Positions 63,841-64,000 of a stretch of 64,000 nucleotides of DNA are shown in pieces; positions within the stretch are counted from its first letter, which is position 1; each line of letters starts with the position of its first letter. Source of the stretch: an uncultured Prevotellaceae bacterium (GTDB taxonomy: Bacteria; Bacteroidota; Bacteroidia; Bacteroidales; Bacteroidaceae); assembly GCA_900316315.1 (NCBI GenBank), contig ONCK01000003.1, positions 62,001-126,000 of the forward strand. The letters are read 5' to 3'. Under the pieces are notes generated by a model. It was not told the origin of the DNA and searched no databases. It saw only the letters and a list, made by a program, of their open reading frames with translations. The position numbers and the translations under genes are program-made.

Positions 63841-64000
63841 TGAACCTGGGAATGCAAGAAATACTCATCATCGCACTCATCATTTTACTCCTGTTCGGCG
63901 GAAAGAAAATTCCCGAGCTGATGAAGGGACTGGGCAAAGGCGTTCGCTCCTTCAAGGACGGCATCAACGGCAAAGACGAAATTGAGAAGAAAGAGGACTC
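63841..64000 (+). CDS. tatA: Sec-independent translocase subunit TatA/TatE (3' end beyond window)
   Basis: The first 53 codons encode a TatA-type protein: a short N-terminus, one membrane helix (EILIIALIILLLFGG), the hinge GGKKIPELMKGLGKG and the start of a charged amphipathic region (VRSFKDGINGKDEIEKK). It forms the pore of the twin-arginine export system. tatC would be expected next, outside the window. Confidence 0.93.

Overview
The window is a chromosomal segment of a Bacteroidales bacterium, probably Prevotellaceae- or Muribaculaceae-like. The support is family content (rsfS-ftsH-cdsA, HU-CCDC81/SPOR protein, BtuB/BtuG, NamZ, GH36, GH77 with starch-binding domain, EFR1 ferredoxin, PagL-like outer-membrane protein). 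A second line of support is the repeated appearance of the Bacteroidetes promoter element TAnnTTTG just upstream of start codons. I see no rRNA, tRNA, CRISPR array, prophage or intact insertion sequence.

Layout. 1-6.9 kb (minus strand): two tandem secreted histidine phosphatases (the second runs off the left edge), the rsfS-ftsH-cdsA operon and a LicD-type transferase. 6.9-7.9 kb: a gene-poor stretch holding copy A of a diverged repeat. 7.9-11.3 kb: an HU-CCDC81/SPOR protein, an FHA protein, an exported protein and two small unknown genes. 11.5-15 kb: a cobalamin riboswitch followed by a TonB-dependent receptor and a BtuG-like beta-propeller lipoprotein, a vitamin B12 uptake operon. 15-16 kb: gene-poor, with copy B of the repeat and a decayed reading frame. 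16-20.9 kb: an operon of ribulokinase-like kinase fused in frame to an FAD oxidoreductase, an exonuclease/endonuclease/phosphatase-fold enzyme and a glycerophosphodiester phosphodiesterase.

21-33 kb: small lipoprotein, purT, malQ, GH25 lysozyme, EFR1 flavodoxin-ferredoxin, ispE, a lipoprotein, the CCA-adding enzyme, a sodium/solute symporter and NamZ exo-muramidase. The symporter next to NamZ may take up released muropeptide sugars (inference). 33.5-40.8 kb (plus strand): lysS, pgi, a HAD phosphatase, GH36 alpha-galactosidase and an exported sugar isomerase-like protein. 41-47.4 kb: a broken outer-membrane barrel gene, a lipoprotein, a shortened GH127-like protein, an AlkD-like protein, rubrerythrin, a winged-helix protein and an AraC regulator.

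47.5-56.3 kb is one long minus-strand glycerol operon, glpA-glpB-glpC-glpK-glpF-glpT followed by a HAD-IIA phosphatase. It has its own promoter, a perfect 20-bp palindrome just after the expected transcription start, and a terminator. 57-64 kb: ahpCF, dnaB, argR with ARG-box-like sites, a PagL-like lipid A deacylase, and the start of a tatA gene cut by the right edge.

Most worth a second look: the A8 tract at the kinase/oxidoreductase junction, where loss of one A would split the protein into two normal genes; the glp palindrome and HAD-IIA phosphatase; the riboswitch-controlled btuB-btuG pair; the diverged intergenic repeat present twice; and other reading frames that appear broken by single-base changes (outer-membrane barrel gene, PagL signal peptide).
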